From NCBI RefSeq assembly GCF_040954835.1, contig NC_090718.1:15825532-15889531 (forward strand): a stretch of 64,000 bases of DNA. The letters are read 5' to 3'. The translations under genes and the position numbers were made by a program. Each line of letters begins with the position of its first letter. Position 1 is the stretch's first letter. Shown piece by piece: positions 1 through 11,396 of this stretch. This stretch comes from Lepisosteus oculatus. Lineage: Eukaryota; Chordata; Actinopteri; Semionotiformes; Lepisosteidae. Under the pieces are notes generated by a model that was not told where the DNA came from, did no database searches, and was given only the letters and a program-made list of their open reading frames with translations.

Positions 1-2379
1 AATTGTGAAGAGAAAGGGGAATTCTGGAAGGGAAAGATGGAGTGGCAGTCATGGCGGCGATGTACCTGTGCTTCTGGGAGTGGACGCACTGCTCCGCAGC
101 TTCTTCCCAGAGAACGAGCATTCTGAGACGTGAAGCTGAATTCCTGCTCGTCCCAGTTCAGGCGACAGCAGTCAGGGGCCTCAGCAACGGCTGTGTGTGT
201 GAGTGTGTGTGAGTGTGTGTGAGTGTGTGTGAGTGTGTGACAGAGAGCAAGAGAGTGTGTGAGATTGTGAGACAGTGAGTGTGCACAACTGTGTGCGAGT
301 GTGAAAGAGTGGGAGAGAGTGTGTGTGAGGGGAGGAGCTGTACGAGCTCGGGGATTGGAAATGGAAAGAGAAGCAGGCGTGAAGGGTGGAGGAGAGGGGA
401 AACTCAAGGGAAACTGGAGAAACAAGGCCGAAGGGATTTGGGAATGGATCCCATGAGCCGCGACAGAGCGGAAAACGAGGTGGTGAGAGTGCGAGGAAGG
501 GCACGCCGAGCTGCGCTGGCCCGTGTCCGGACTCACAGTAGACGGTGAGCGTGACGGTGGCCTTGGTGCGGGTGTTGAGGTAGGAGTTCTGGGCCAGGCA
601 GGTGTAGTAGCCCGTGTGCATGCGCAGGATCCTGCTGATGGTGAACTGCTGGCCGGCGGACACCTGCGAGTTGTTGTAGAACCAGACGTACTGGCTGGGC
701 GGGTTGGAGGGCGCCTGGCACAGGAGGGACACCGTCTCCAGCTCCACCGCCGAGAAGCCGCGCTCCGTCACCGCGTAGGGCGTGATGTTGATCATGGGCT
801 CGTCCGGCCCGTCTGGGACAGGGGAGAGAGCCGTGAGCTTCCGGAGCGGGCCCGGACCGGGAGGGTGTTCGTCAGGGAAGGGAACACGTCGTGATAATCA
901 GGGCTCAGAAGGTCGGAAGGTCAGAGGTCTGAGAGTCTAGAAGGCTGTGAGTGGCAGTGGCTGCTCTGTACTCACAGATGACGTCCAGCCAGGCGCGGTC
1001 GCTGCGCTGCTCGTTGACCTCGTTGCGCGCCAGGCAGCTGTACCAGCCCGTGTGGTTGCGGCTGACCCTGGTGAGGTTGACCAGGCTGCCGTCGGCCTCG
1101 GGGACCCCGGCCCTCACGCCGCCGCGGCCCTCCCGCTCCCACTCGAACTGGACCGGGCCCGTGCCGTTCTCCAGCCCACACTGCGCCCACGCGGCGCTGC
1201 TCTCCACCGGGGTGGGCTCGCTCAGCCGCACCGAGGGCTTGGACACGGGCACTGCAAGGCAGGCAGAGCGCGGCTGTAGCGCGGGCGTGCGGGGCCGGCA
1301 CGGCGGGGGGGCGGCCGCGGGCCGCGCCTCACTCACCCAGCACCAGCAGCTGGATGTAGAAGTAGCTGAGCCGGACGCCGTCCTGGGACTCGTACAGCGC
1401 CTGGCAGGTGTACAGCCCCTCGGCGGCCAGGGGCAGCCTGTCGATGACCAGCGCGGCGCTGGCGGAGACCACGCTGACCTCGCCCAGGCTGCTGGCCAGC
1501 TTCTGCAGGCGCGGGCCCTGGCCGTAGTTGTAGACCAGCGCGCGGGTGCCCTCGGAGCCGGGCAGCGTGAAGCCCCAGATGTAGATGCTGGGCAGGGTGG
1601 AGCCACACTCCAGCACGACAGAGCGGCCCAGGACGCCCTTGGTCAGGACGCGCTTGTACTCCACCTCCCCCGGGCTCAGGATCTCCAGGCCTGGGGGCAG
1701 AGACGCAGCGGGGAAGACTCCGCAGGCCAGCGACGGACCAGCGCCCCCCCTCCCCCAGCCCACTGACAGACCAGCGCCCCCCCTCCCCCAGGCCCACTGG
1801 ACCAGTCTCACCAGTCTCATTCTTCCTGAGCCCACAGGGACAGAGCAGGTCCTAAAACTACAGCCTCATTGAAAACTGTACACTCCAGGAAACCAGTCGT
1901 GTTTTCGACATGCAGTATAAATTCTGGAAGCGTCTAAGCGTTCATTCATCAGTTTCTCCAACCTCCTCGCACACGGAGCGCTCGAAACGTTCCACCGTCT
2001 GAAAACGTCAACCTCGGTTACCACAGGCTGCTCGGAGACAACGACACTACAGCCTTCCAAACTCACACACCTGCTAGTCCAAGCCCTTGGAGAGTCTCTG
2101 AAGACTGCTGGTGGAGACGTTATTGTGTCTTCCACCACCAGCCCGGGGTCTGGTTGTGAGGAGCCGTGAGGGAGAGGGGTCTCGGCCCTCACAGCCTTGA
2201 CTCGGGAAGCAGGACGGTTTCAGGGAAATCAGGAGGCACCGGTCCCGGTCCCTGGAGTGACAGACTCTGAGCCCCCCTCCTGCAAGCCCCCCGCCCACCG
2301 GTGTCTTACCTCGCAGGACGCCGAGGAGGAGACAGAGAGTCAGGGAGAGGACGTGCGCCCCGGCTAGCGCGCCCCCCAT
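1..2379 (-). CDS. vsig10l2: VSIG10L2-like immunoglobulin-superfamily receptor, 5' part (gene continues past the left edge)
   Basis: Four exons can be joined in phase: 2379-2310, 1690-1337, 1251-976 and 812-537, encoding the first 325 residues. The product begins with a hydrophobic signal peptide (residues 1-23), then three Ig domains with cysteine pairs C52-C119, C166-C214 and C265-C305 and the YxC signatures YTCQA, YSCLA and YTCLA. N-glycosylation sequons are seen at N170, N200, N207, N242 and N280. All introns are phase 1 with GTAAGA or GTGAGT donors, typical of one-exon-per-domain Ig genes. The YGPD step into the third domain and the SNPPSQYVW string resemble, from memory, VSIG10L2; other VSIG10, HEPACAM or CEACAM-like members are possible. 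No membrane segment is visible, so the 3' part lies outside the window. A type I surface adhesion protein is inferred. Confidence 0.6.
181..330. repeat. GT/GTGAGT-rich microsatellite in the IgSF intron
   Basis: Alternating GTGTGTGAGT units dominate 190-245, then decay into GAGAGTGTG-type sequence. The minus-strand frame open through it is a repeat artefact joined to exon 4. Confidence 0.85.
537..812 (-). CDS. vsig10l2: IgSF gene exon 4: Ig domain 3
   Basis: 276 nt (92 codons), the same length and phase as exon 3. The acceptor ends CCCAG and the donor is GTGAGT at 536-531. It shows VSLLCQAPSNPP, QYVWFYNNS and HTGYYTCLAQN. Positions 1-536 are the following intron, and no further exon is recognised there. 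Confidence 0.8.
976..1251 (-). CDS. vsig10l2: IgSF gene exon 3: Ig domain 2
   Basis: 276 nt (92 codons), symmetric phase 1, with acceptor TTGCAG and donor GTGAGT. It shows WAQCGLENGTG, VQFEWER and HTGWYSCLARN, a C2-type pattern with three N-glycosylation sequons. Confidence 0.8.
1337..1690 (-). CDS. vsig10l2: IgSF gene exon 2: Ig domain 1 (V-like)
   Basis: The acceptor follows a C-rich tract and the donor is GTGAGT at 1336-1331. The exon is 354 nt (118 codons), phase 1 on both sides. Seen: VVLECGS with the first cysteine, IYIWGF with the core tryptophan, and EGLYTCQAL with the second cysteine. Confidence 0.8.
2310..2379 (-). CDS. vsig10l2: IgSF gene exon 1: signal peptide
   Basis: The ATG at 2379-2377 opens MGGALAGAHVLSLTLCLLLG, a short N-region followed by a leucine-rich core. 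The exon ends in the codon phase G|GTAAGA (donor 2309-2304), which joins exon 2 in frame. An in-frame upstream ATG at 2523 would put 48 polar residues ahead of the signal peptide and is less likely to be the start. Confidence 0.75.
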
Positions 2380-3731
2380 GGTGCCATCGTGTGCGGGAGA
2401 GCTACCCAGAACCACGTCGGAGCAGCGTTCCCGAATCCTGGAGAGCTCCGAATCCGCGGCGCCGACCTGACTCCGGCGCTGACTGGCACGCAGACTGCCG
2501 GTCCGAGACGAGGGCACTGACACCAGATTGGCGGTGAATTATTGACGCCCACACTCCCTCCTCCCCGGTGTGGAGGACAGGGTGTCAGGATGATACCGGG
2601 GCTCATCTATAATTGACGGCAGAGAGACGAGCAGCTCCAGCCCAGCGCCCTGCGAGCGGGGCTGCCCCTTCTCGAAACCGGCTCACCTTCGAGCAGGGGG
2701 GTGTCCGTCTGCGGGGGGGTTCACTGCACATTTTCAATGAGCCACTGATGTCATGGAAATGGGAAATGGGAGCTCCTTACAGACCGGGGGCTCCCCCTCA
2801 CCGCGCCCTGAAACGAAACCTGCGCGGCTCCCACGGACTGCTGATGCAGCGTCTGACCGCAGCAGGCCGGGCTCCTCGCTCGCCTGCTGTGGAATCACTG
2901 CCGGGGTGATTCGGGTCTGAGGGCCCAGCGGTTCTGACTCTGCAGACAAGCTCTTCTGCCGCAAACCCGCTGTCTTTCCAGGAGGGGTATCAGGTGCAGG
3001 AAACTCAATCAGAGAAAGAGAGTCGGCCACTGGATCCCAGGCTGTAACAGGATACAGATGCTCAGAGGTCCTCATCTTTCACAATTACATTGAAACTTTA
3101 ATGACGTGTAAAAACTTCTAGAAGCGTGAGTACAGGCATGCACCGTACGAGGCACTCCAGCTGGCGGACGACACCGGCGCGCGAGCACCACCAGGGCGGC
3201 GCTGTTGAGGCCGGTCTCTCAGCAGCGCGCCGATGCGTGGGGCAAGTCTCTCCTCTGTACCCCCGCACAGTGCCCGGCGAGGCGATCCGCGGTGCCGCTG
3301 TGCCCCTGCAGGCGGCCGTGTGGAGGGGCAGGGAGGGGGCAGAATGAAAGAGGCCTGCTCCGCGGCCCATGGAGACACAGCTGGATTCCTAGAGCCCTGA
3401 CTGAGCCACAGCGCTGCGAGTCGGGCGCAGACGGGGTTAAACACTGCCGGGTTTCTCCGACAAACTGACACAAATAGCATATTAGGGAGCTATAAAAGCA
3501 AAAGAAAGCATGCAGCTTGGTCTGTAATTAGGAGGGGGATAATGAACTGTTGGACTGCAGCAGGCTGGGCGAATTCTTTCACAGTGAAACAGCACTTATT
3601 TTAAACTCCTCTTCACATGGCAGGGCCTGGTTACAGGGACAGACTCCATCTGCTGCACCAGCTCAGAAAACACGTGTGCTTTCACAGCAGACATGGGGTC
3701 TTATCTGCCTTCACTCAGCTCAGGGGCCTTG
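2380..3731. other. Region upstream of the IsgF-type (IgSF) gene, no gene recognised
   Basis: The sequence just upstream of the signal-peptide ATG should hold the 5' UTR and promoter of the minus-strand IgSF gene. It is moderately GC-rich with scattered CpG. A TATAAAAG-like string lies at 3491-3498 without a linked gene. Short ORFs here have no recognisable family. Confidence 0.45.
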
Positions 3732-4515
3732 TGTCCCAGTGCGAGCGAGGGGGCTGTGGTGTGTTCAGTGTCTCAGTGCGAGCGAGGGGCTGTGGTGTGT
3801 TCAGTGTCTCAGTGTGAGCGAGGGGGCCGTGGTGTGTTCAGTGTCCCAGTGTGAGCGAGGGGGCTGTGGTGTGTTCAGTGTCTCAGTGCGAGCGAGGGGC
3901 TGTGGTGTGTTCAGTGTCCCAGTGTGAGCGAGGGACTGTGGTGTGTTCAGTGTCTCAGTGTGAGCGAGGGGGCCATGGTGTGTTCAGTGTCCCAGTGTGA
4001 GCCAGGGGGCCGCGGTGTGTTCAGTGTCCCAGTGTGAGTGAGCTGAGCTGTGGCTGTGTGTGTTCAGTGTCCCAGTGTGAGCGAGGGGGGCCGTGGTGTG
4101 TTCAGTGTCCCAGTGTGAGCGATGGGGCTGTGGTGTGTTCAGTGTCCCAGTGTGAGTTAGCTGAGCTGTGGCTGTGTGTGTTCAGTGTCTCAGTGTGAGC
4201 GAGGGGGCCGTGGTGTGTTCAGTGTCTCAGTGTGAGCGAGGCGGGCTGTGGTGTGTTCAGTGTCCCAGTGTGAGTTAGCTGAGCTGTGGCTGTGTGTGTT
4301 CAGTGTCTCAGTGTGAGCAAGGGGGCCGTGGTGTGTTCAGTGTCTCAGTGTGAGCGAGGGGGCCGTGGTGTGTTCAGTGTCTCAGTGTGAGCGAGGGGGC
4401 CGTAGTGTGTTCAGTGTCTCAGTGTGAGCGAGGGGGCCGTAGTGTGTTCAGTGTCTCAGTGTGAGCGAGGCGGGCTGTGGTGTGTTCAGTGTCCCAGTGT
4501 GAGTGAGCTGTGGCT
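3732..4515. repeat. Minisatellite, 37-43 bp units with a higher-order pattern
   Basis: About 20 units of the form CAGTGTGAGCGAGGGGG followed by CTGTGGTGTGTTCAGTGTC. A longer variant containing GAGTTAGCTGAGCTGTGGC recurs at about 4030, 4149 and 4267, giving a super-period of about 118 bp. Confidence 0.9.
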
Positions 4516-4867
4516 GTGTGTGATCAGTGGGCAGTGTGTTCAGGACAGCCAGTGGACAGATGCACACTACAGTAGATCTCCTTCGCCTGCCTGCACTGCT
4601 CTGGCAGTGTGCGCAGTGTGTGGAGTTCAGTGTGTTTTTCTCAGGCTCTGCTCACGCTGGCAGCAGCTTCGCACAAACACACCCCTCAGTTCATGGCTCA
4701 GTCGGGGACCACACACTGAGCGCCGGGGGGGCCGTCAGCCTCGGAGACCGCAGAGCTGCTCCAAGGCTGGGCTGCAGATATTCCTCTTCATCATCACATG
4801 TCTGTCTGAAAAACAGAGCTGCAGAGCAGGGCCCTGCAGTCTCCCTCAACACCACACCCTCGCCTGG

Positions 4868-5514
4868 CCTGCTCTCTCACACTGTCTCTGCACACTCCTG
4901 CTTCACTCTCTCACACTGTCTGCACACTCCTGCCTCACTCTCTCACACACTCTCTGCACACTCCTGCCTCACTCTTTCACACTGTCTCTGCACACTCCTG
5001 CCTCACTCTCTCACACTGTCTGCAAACTCCTGCCTCACTCTCTCACACTGTCTGCACACTCCTGCCTCACTCTCTCCCACTCTCTGCACACTCCTGCCTC
5101 ACTCTCTCACACACTGTCTGCACACTCCTGCCTCACTATCTCACACCGTCTGCACACTCCTGCCTCACTATCTCACACTGTCTGCACACTCCTGCCTCAC
5201 TCTCTCACACTGTCTGCACACTCCTGCCTCACTCTCTCACACTGTCTCTGCACACTCCTGCCTCACTCTCTCCCACTGTCTGCACACTTCTGCCTCACTC
5301 TCTCCCACTGTCTGCACACTCCTGCCTCACTCTCTCCCACTGTCTCTGCACACTCCTGCTTCACTCTCTCACACTGTCTGCACACTCCTGCCTCACTCTC
5401 TCACACTGTCTGCACACTCCTGCCTCACTCTCTCACACCGTCTGCACACTCCTGCCTCACTCTCTCACACCGTCTGCACACTCCTGCCTCACTCTCTCAC
5501 ACTGTCTCTGCCAG
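4868..5514. repeat. Minisatellite, about 32-34 bp units
   Basis: About 20 copies of CACTGTCTGCACACTCCTGC plus CTCACTCTCTCA. A two-base CT insertion makes the 34 bp variants. The long plus-strand ORFs across it (up to 400 codons) are repeat translations. Confidence 0.92.
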
Positions 5515-6431
5515 ATGAATTAGTCTGGCCAAAGCAAATACAATTAACCCAACATTTACAGCCATTTACAGTACTGACATATTGTTGGACATTTATATTG
5601 CTGCCCAGCAGTCCAGAGAGGACAGGCTCAGTGACCACAGCCTGGACACAGACTGGACGCAGGCAGACCTGGAATCACTGTAATTCAAGAAAGCTCTTTG
5701 ATTCTGTTCGGACACTTTACTGTGCATGAAAGGCACTGGAGCATCACGTGGTGCTTCAGGGCAGCACAGCTCACATGAGAACAGATCTGAAAGCTGTGGG
5801 AGACTAGTCTCTGCAGAGACGATGGAGGATGTCACAGACGAGACGGACCATGTTGCCTCTGGTTGCTGTTGGACACACCTGGTGATGCGGGTGTGTACCT
5901 GGAGATCACGGCCGAGTCTATCCCAGTGTGGGCTGGAACCGGGAGGGAGGGAGGCAGTGTGGACTCGGGGCAGAGCTGAGGAGCAGAGCCAGACGCAGGC
6001 CCGTTATGAGAGCTGAGGGGCTGGGGTCCAGGTGACGCTGCTGGGGGATCTGGGGTCTGCAATACTGGAACAGGGGGAGTCGTACGTGCTGTAGCCAGTA
6101 TGTAGGAGGGGAAACAGAAAGCAATCTCAGAGCATTTCATAGTGAGAGAAATATCTGTTTCCCCTGCGTGGTTCTTCCTTGAATAATTGATGGTTTTGTA
6201 TTTAAATCCCAAAGCACCTGCCTGTGATCGTGTTTCTCTCCTCAGGGTGCTGCCACATAGGGGACGTGGTGTTGGGGGGGCTTTGGCAGAAGTGGGGGGC
6301 CGGATCGCTGCACCCCCTCGATAATTCATGATTTTCTCACTTGGCACGTTCATGTGCAGGAGAGGCAGTGACACACACACCACAGTCAAGCCAAGCGCAA
6401 TCGACTGACAGACACGCAGGACTGCTCCCAG
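5515..6431. other. Unique intergenic sequence, nothing recognised
   Basis: Mixed-composition DNA between two minisatellites. No splice-flanked coding exon, RNA gene or transposon end is recognised. Confidence 0.4.
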
Positions 6432-6880
6432 TGTCTCCCAGTGCTGTACAGTCTGATGACAGAGTGTCTCCCAGTGCTGTACAGTCTGATGACAGAGTGT
6501 CTCCCAGTGCTGTACAGTCTGATGACCGAGTGTCTCCCAGTGCTGTACAGTCTGATGACAGAGTGTCTCCCAGTGCTGTACAGTCTGATGACCGAGTGTC
6601 TCCCAGTGCTGTACAGTCTGATGACAGAGTGTCTCCCAGTGCTGTACAGTCTGATGACCGAGTGTCTCCCAGTGCTGTACAGTCTGATGACAGAGTGTCT
6701 CCCAGTGCTGTACAGTCTGATGACAGAGTGTCTCCCAGTGCTGTACAGTCTGATGACAGAGTGTCTCCCAGTGTTGTACAGTCTGATGATGGAGTGTCTC
6801 CCAGTGTTGTACAGTCTGATGACAGTGTCTCCCAGTGCTGTGCAGTCTGATGACAGAGTGTCTCCCAGTGCTGATGATGG
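6432..6880. repeat. Minisatellite, exact 33 bp unit
   Basis: About 13 copies of CCCAGTGCTGTACAGTCTG plus ATGACAGAGTGTCT, differing by single substitutions (GACAGAG or GACCGAG). Because the unit is a multiple of three, frames stay open on both strands. Confidence 0.93.
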
Positions 6881-8924
6881 AGTGTGGGCTGTGGATGAGC
6901 CAGACTGGGCTCAAGATCTCTGTGGATTGCATGTTAGAGCTGAGAGGCAGAAGGAGAATAATAGAGATATTTAAGAAGTGCAGTTTAAGTATTTAACCAG
7001 AGAGTGAGAGAGAGAGAAGTGGAGAGAGTGCTGTATAGTCTGACAGTGTGCTTTGTATTTTCTAGACTCTGCACAGGTCATTGACAGAGAGTTTGCTTCT
7101 TGATGAACTGATGGCAATATACCAGTGAGGCTTTGTATAAACCTCATTTAGAAAGGCTGTAGCTGCTAATGGAGCATGAAGGCTTTATATACTGCACACA
7201 GAGCAGACCCATCAGACCAGGGAAGAAAAAGCAGTATAGGCTTCTGGAAAAACACTTCACCCTGGGCACACCCTGGAAACCACACGATCAGTTCAGTGTC
7301 GTAGTGTTTCGTCACACTCACAATGAATGTAATGAGCATGCTGGGTTGTTTTGATTTTTAAAATTCTATTATTTTCCTTTCTCGATGAGTTTTTCACAGA
7401 GACCAGAAAGGCAAAACTTCCCCCGAGCAAGACCGAAATCCAGAGTGGAGCTGTCACCCAGGAGGAGCTCTGTCTCTGAGCTGTGTTAGAGGATCACCAC
7501 AGGTTTGAATGGACCTGCATATGAACTTCAACCAACTTGCAGAGATACAGCGTTGGCACTGTTACGGTCTGATGAGTCCCATGTTTGATTATTTTTAATA
7601 CAGGTAATGCCAGCTTCTTCTGAGAACAGCTATTATTCCAGAGATCTACAGTGAGAGACAAGGCTGGATCTGAGACTACCTGGGAGTGTTTTTGAAGTCA
7701 AGACAACTGCTCCATTTGGAACTCATCTGATTGCAGAGATCTTCATTTTTCAGCATGACAATGAGGCTAGAGATCCAGCAGAGATGCCTTCAGAGGCATG
7801 TTGCAGACTAACTCTGAACTTGTGCTGGACCTGTGGACCTGTGGACCTGGGGTCTTGTGGTTCTGTGGTTCTGTGGATCTGTGGTCCTGGAGACCTACAA
7901 ATCTGTGGTCCACATGAGCTGCAGTACCCAGCACGGCAGAGCTACTGCAGACAGACTGGTCCGTCCAGTGGTGTGGGCTCTGGGGATGCCATCAGGACCA
8001 GTGACAGGACCCAGCCTGATCTTGTGTGTGTCCATAGTTACTGTCCCAGTACATGTTCCTCTGGGTTCCGAAGTCTCTGGCTATTGTCTCCAGGATCGGT
8101 TACTCATCCATGGAGATCTGCGGGCCTAAAAAGAGCTTGCAGCCTGTTTCCCCAAGGAGCTGTGTGTCCTCACAGCTGCGAGACAGCACTGCAGTGTGAG
8201 TGTGCGATCAGGTCTCCAGGGCAGGTGCCCCACACACACTCCGGCATCGTTATGAGGACGTGAATTAGCTGCTGCCTTCAGAGAAGGGGACTCCCATGAT
8301 GTCCTCACAGCTTGCATTATGAGGTAAAGTCGTATTACAGGCTGCCGGGTCTTATCATGAAGCCCGGGACAGAACAGAACCTGGTGTCAGCAAGAAATCC
8401 AGGACAGTGCATTGGTGAACATGCTGCTTTGCAGTGCTGGGGCCCTGGGCTTAATTCCTTGTGTGCTACAGTCCCATACTGCCCCTCTGCTCTGTACCCA
8501 ATACCCCAAAGTGCTCCCTGGCCAAGCCCAGACACTATTCTACTTAATGCAGCTGGGGGTCTTTTTTGAAGTAGAGGGCTTTAGAGTATTCATTTTTTTA
8601 AGCAATAAACTCCAACACTCAAGTATCACTCCCATCTGGAATCAGTATGAGGCTTGTCTGAAAGATAAAAAGATATAAATTGTTTCTGGCAACTCAAATA
8701 TTCACTCTGGGATCAATTACATAATGGGTAAGGCTGCAGTGGGGGCTTTGGGTAGGTTGGGGCAGTGTTATAAGCAGACTTTGCACCAATACAGCACTCT
8801 TCCTCTCTCACACACACATACTTACTGCATTTGTAAAATGTACACAATGCAAATTGAGACTTTACCTTCCCTCTTCCACAGTTCTTACTGCTAAATCTGA
8901 CCACTATCACCTCTCTCCTTGTCT
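6881..8924. other. Intergenic sequence with a small GTGGTTCT-type repeat
   Basis: Mostly unique sequence. A short imperfect repeat of CTGTGGacCTGTGG type lies at about 7825-7910. A partial dispersed repeat (CTTTGCAGTGCTGGGGCC followed by a TTAATTCC box) lies at about 8410-8480. No gene is recognised. Confidence 0.4.
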
Positions 8925-9545
8925 CTCAGCTCTGAGCACTGGCCCACACTGCCTCTCTCCCTCAGCTCTGACCACTGGCCCACACTGCCTCTCTCTCTCA
9001 GCTCTGACCACTGGCCCACACTGCCTCTCTCTCTCTCAGCTCTGACCACTGGCCCACACTGCCTCTCTCTCTCAGCTCTGACCACTGGCCCACACTGCCT
9101 CTCTCTCTCAGCTCTGACCACTGGCCCACACTGCCTCTCTCCCTCAGCTCTGACCACTGGCCCACACTGCCTCTCTCTCTCAGCTCTGACCACTGGCCCA
9201 CACTGCCTCTCTCCCTCAGCTCTGACCACTTGCCCACACTGCCTCTCTCTCAGCTCTGACCACTGGCCCACACTGCCTCTCTCTCTCTCAGCTCTGACCA
9301 CTGGCCCACACTGCCTCTCTCTCTCAGCTCTGACCACTGGCCCACACTGCCTCTCTCCCTCAGCTCTGACCACTTGCCCACACTGCCTCTCTCTCAGCTC
9401 TGACCACTGGCCCACACTGCCTCTCTCTCTCTCAGCTCTGACCACTGGCCCACACTGCCTCTCTCTCTCAGCTCTGACCACTGGCCCACACTGCCTCTCT
9501 CTCTCTCAGCTCTGACCACTGGCCCACACTGCCTCTTCCCAGTCC
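8925..9545. repeat. Minisatellite, 34-38 bp units with a 145 bp higher-order repeat
   Basis: About 17 copies of CAGCTCTGACCACTGGCCC plus ACACTGCCTCTCTCT, with a variable (CT)n tail. The ACTTGCCC variant occurs at 9227 and 9372, and about 145 bp after each is nearly identical, so a four-unit block has been duplicated. Confidence 0.93.
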
Positions 9546-9844
9546 CTCAGCTCTAAACTGAGTTCTCGCTCTGCCTGTACTTTTTCTTTCTGTGTCTTTT
9601 TCACAGGCTGCTGCTGTTCCTTCCAGATGGAGGCTCCTCCAGCTGGGCCTGTGATGTGGGCAGCAGTGAGTATTTCTGGCAGGGTCAATAAAGCAGTGCA
9701 GCTACACCCTGCTCCACATGCAGGAGATCTCCCCTCCCAGAGCTGTTTCTTTATGAAGGGGTACCCCCACGTTGCCCGTGGCCCAGCTCCACACTTTTAC
9801 CTGTGACTGGGCATGAACCCCAACATCCCGCCTCACAGAAGCCA

Positions 9845-10078
9845 ACAGCCACAGGTGTGTGCCCTCAAACACAATCACACTTACACACTCACTAACACAC
9901 ACCCTCAGACACAATCACACTAACACACACATTCACTAACACACACACTCACTCTCACACTTACACACACACTCGCAAACATGCACACACTAACACACAC
10001 ACATTCACACACGCACACTCAGACACTCGCACACTCGTACACATGTGCACACTCACTCGCACACTCGCACACCCAGCA
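9845..10078. repeat. CA-rich ACACTCAC/ACACAC microsatellite
   Basis: Imperfect ACACACTCAC and CACACTCGCACACT motifs run through the segment. Cysteine- and valine-rich minus ORFs across it are artefacts. Confidence 0.85.
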
Positions 10079-10477
10079 CTGTGACCCGTGGCACAGGCCT
10101 GCAGGCTGCAGCCTGGCGCAGGAGAGACAGCGGAAGGGTGAGTTCTGGTGTCCAGGCCGGGCCCCCAGAGGGACTCGTGCAGCCTGGTCCCCGGCTCCAG
10201 GGCCACGTGATAGGAGTAACAGAGCTGGGCCAGCGCGGCGTCCCAGCGCCGCCCTGGTGCTCCTGCTCGCTCAGAAGACACTCTCGAGGGTACTCATGAA
10301 AAATAAGAGTCAAAAGCCATTTTATTTTTTTTTCTTGAGAAAGTCAGGGGGAGGGGCGCTCATTTTAACGTGCCCGGTGCAGATCAACACAAGTTGTGTT
10401 GTTGTGCGTCTCTCCCCCAGGTTTGAAGTGCAGGAGCTCACCAGCTGCGCCACAACCACATGGAATACAGAGCTTTG

Positions 10478-10493
10478 CTGCCACCTAGCGCCC
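10478..10493 (-). promoter_or_regulatory. CTCF-like motif
   Basis: TGCCACCTAGCGCCC reads on the minus strand as GGGCGCTAGGTGGCA, a close but not perfect match to the CTCF core. It lies outside any recognised repeat. Binding is not shown by sequence alone. Confidence 0.35.
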
Positions 10494-10856
10494 AGCCTGG
10501 CGAACTGCGAGCCTCGCTGGTGACCCGTTCACGCCGCCTGTCTGCGCCTCGTCACTGCCCGAGAGTCCCGACCTAAAGAAATCTGTTCTCTTCCTGTCCA
10601 GGGAATGCGTGTTCCCACCCCCAGGTGAGGTTTTTTTTAAGTTTAATTTTAATATGAAACGTTCTGTAACTGTATCGTTAACTAAAACAGTTGACTTGTA
10701 GACAAATATATGCTCGTTGCAGGAACGCGGACGCAGCTGTGTAAACGTCCTCACGCTCAGAGAAGCGGTAAGTTTGATCTTACAGACACCATCGAGAAAT
10801 CTTAATCGAGTGCCAACAACTCTTCTTATGCTTTCATTCACGCGTGTTTATATCAC

Positions 10857-11396
10857 GTGCGGTGCTGTATCATCCAGCAGCCATATCACCCTGCAACTCA
10901 CAACTGGCAACCCACTGAAGCTAAGCAGGTGTGAGCCTGGTCAGTACCTGGATGGGAGACCTCCTGGGAAAAACTAAGGTTGCTGCTGGAAGAGGTGTTA
11001 GTGGGGCCAGCAGGGGGCGCTCACCCTGTGGTCCACGTGGGTCCTAATGCCCCAGTATAGTGATGGGCACACTATACTGTAAACAGGTGCCGTCCTTTGG
11101 ATGAGACGTAAAACCGAGGTCCTGACTCTCTGTGGTCATTAAAAATCCGAGGGCGTTTCTCGAAAAGAGAAGGGGTGTAACCCCGGTGTCCTGGCCAAAT
11201 TTCCAATTGGCCCTTACCAATCATGGCCTCCTAATAACCCCCATCTATGAATTGGCTACATTACTCTGCTCTCCTCCCCACTGAGAGCTGATGTGAGGTG
11301 GGGCTGCACACTGGTGGTGGAGGGGATCCCCATTACCTGTAAAGCGCTTTGAGTGGAGTGTCCAGAAAAGCGCTATATAAGTGTAAGCAATTATAT
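10857..11396 (+). mobile_element. 5S-headed, Deu-like SINE, full length
   Basis: The head (10860-10990) resembles 5S rRNA: GCCATATCACCCTG, GAAGCTAAGCAGG and TGGATGGGAGACC (the A-box and C-box regions of the internal pol III promoter). The body contains GGATGAGACGTAAAACCGAGG and GTGTCCTGGCCAA, as in Deu-domain SINEs. The 3' end GTAAAGCGCTTTGAGTGG followed by GCGCTATATAAGTG is the L2/CR1-type tail recognised by LINE reverse transcriptase. It is a mobile element and not a functional 5S gene, because the central 5S loops are diverged. Confidence 0.88.
11007..11020 (+). promoter_or_regulatory. CTCF-like core carried by the SINE
   Basis: CCAGCAGGGGGCGC, a consensus-quality CTCF core, lies just after the 5S head. 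The same string recurs in the two other SINE copies. Confidence 0.5.

Noticed and set aside
181-795. 204-codon minus ORF as a single exon
   Set aside because: It reads through the exon 4 donor (536-531) into a GT/AC microsatellite; the real exon ends at 537.
3185-3199. CTCF site at CCACCAGGGCGGCGC
   Set aside because: One extra base inside the core spoils the spacing.
4424-5729. 364- and 400-codon ORFs rich in LSHTVCTLLPHS
   Set aside because: Direct translation of a 32-34 bp tandem array, with no independent gene features.
6432-6880. Regular 33 bp repeats resembling a CRISPR array
   Set aside because: Units abut with no unique spacers, no cas genes, and the context is a spliced vertebrate genome.
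10860-10990. 5S rRNA gene
   Set aside because: It is fused to a SINE body and tail and has diverged loops; it is the head of a mobile element.
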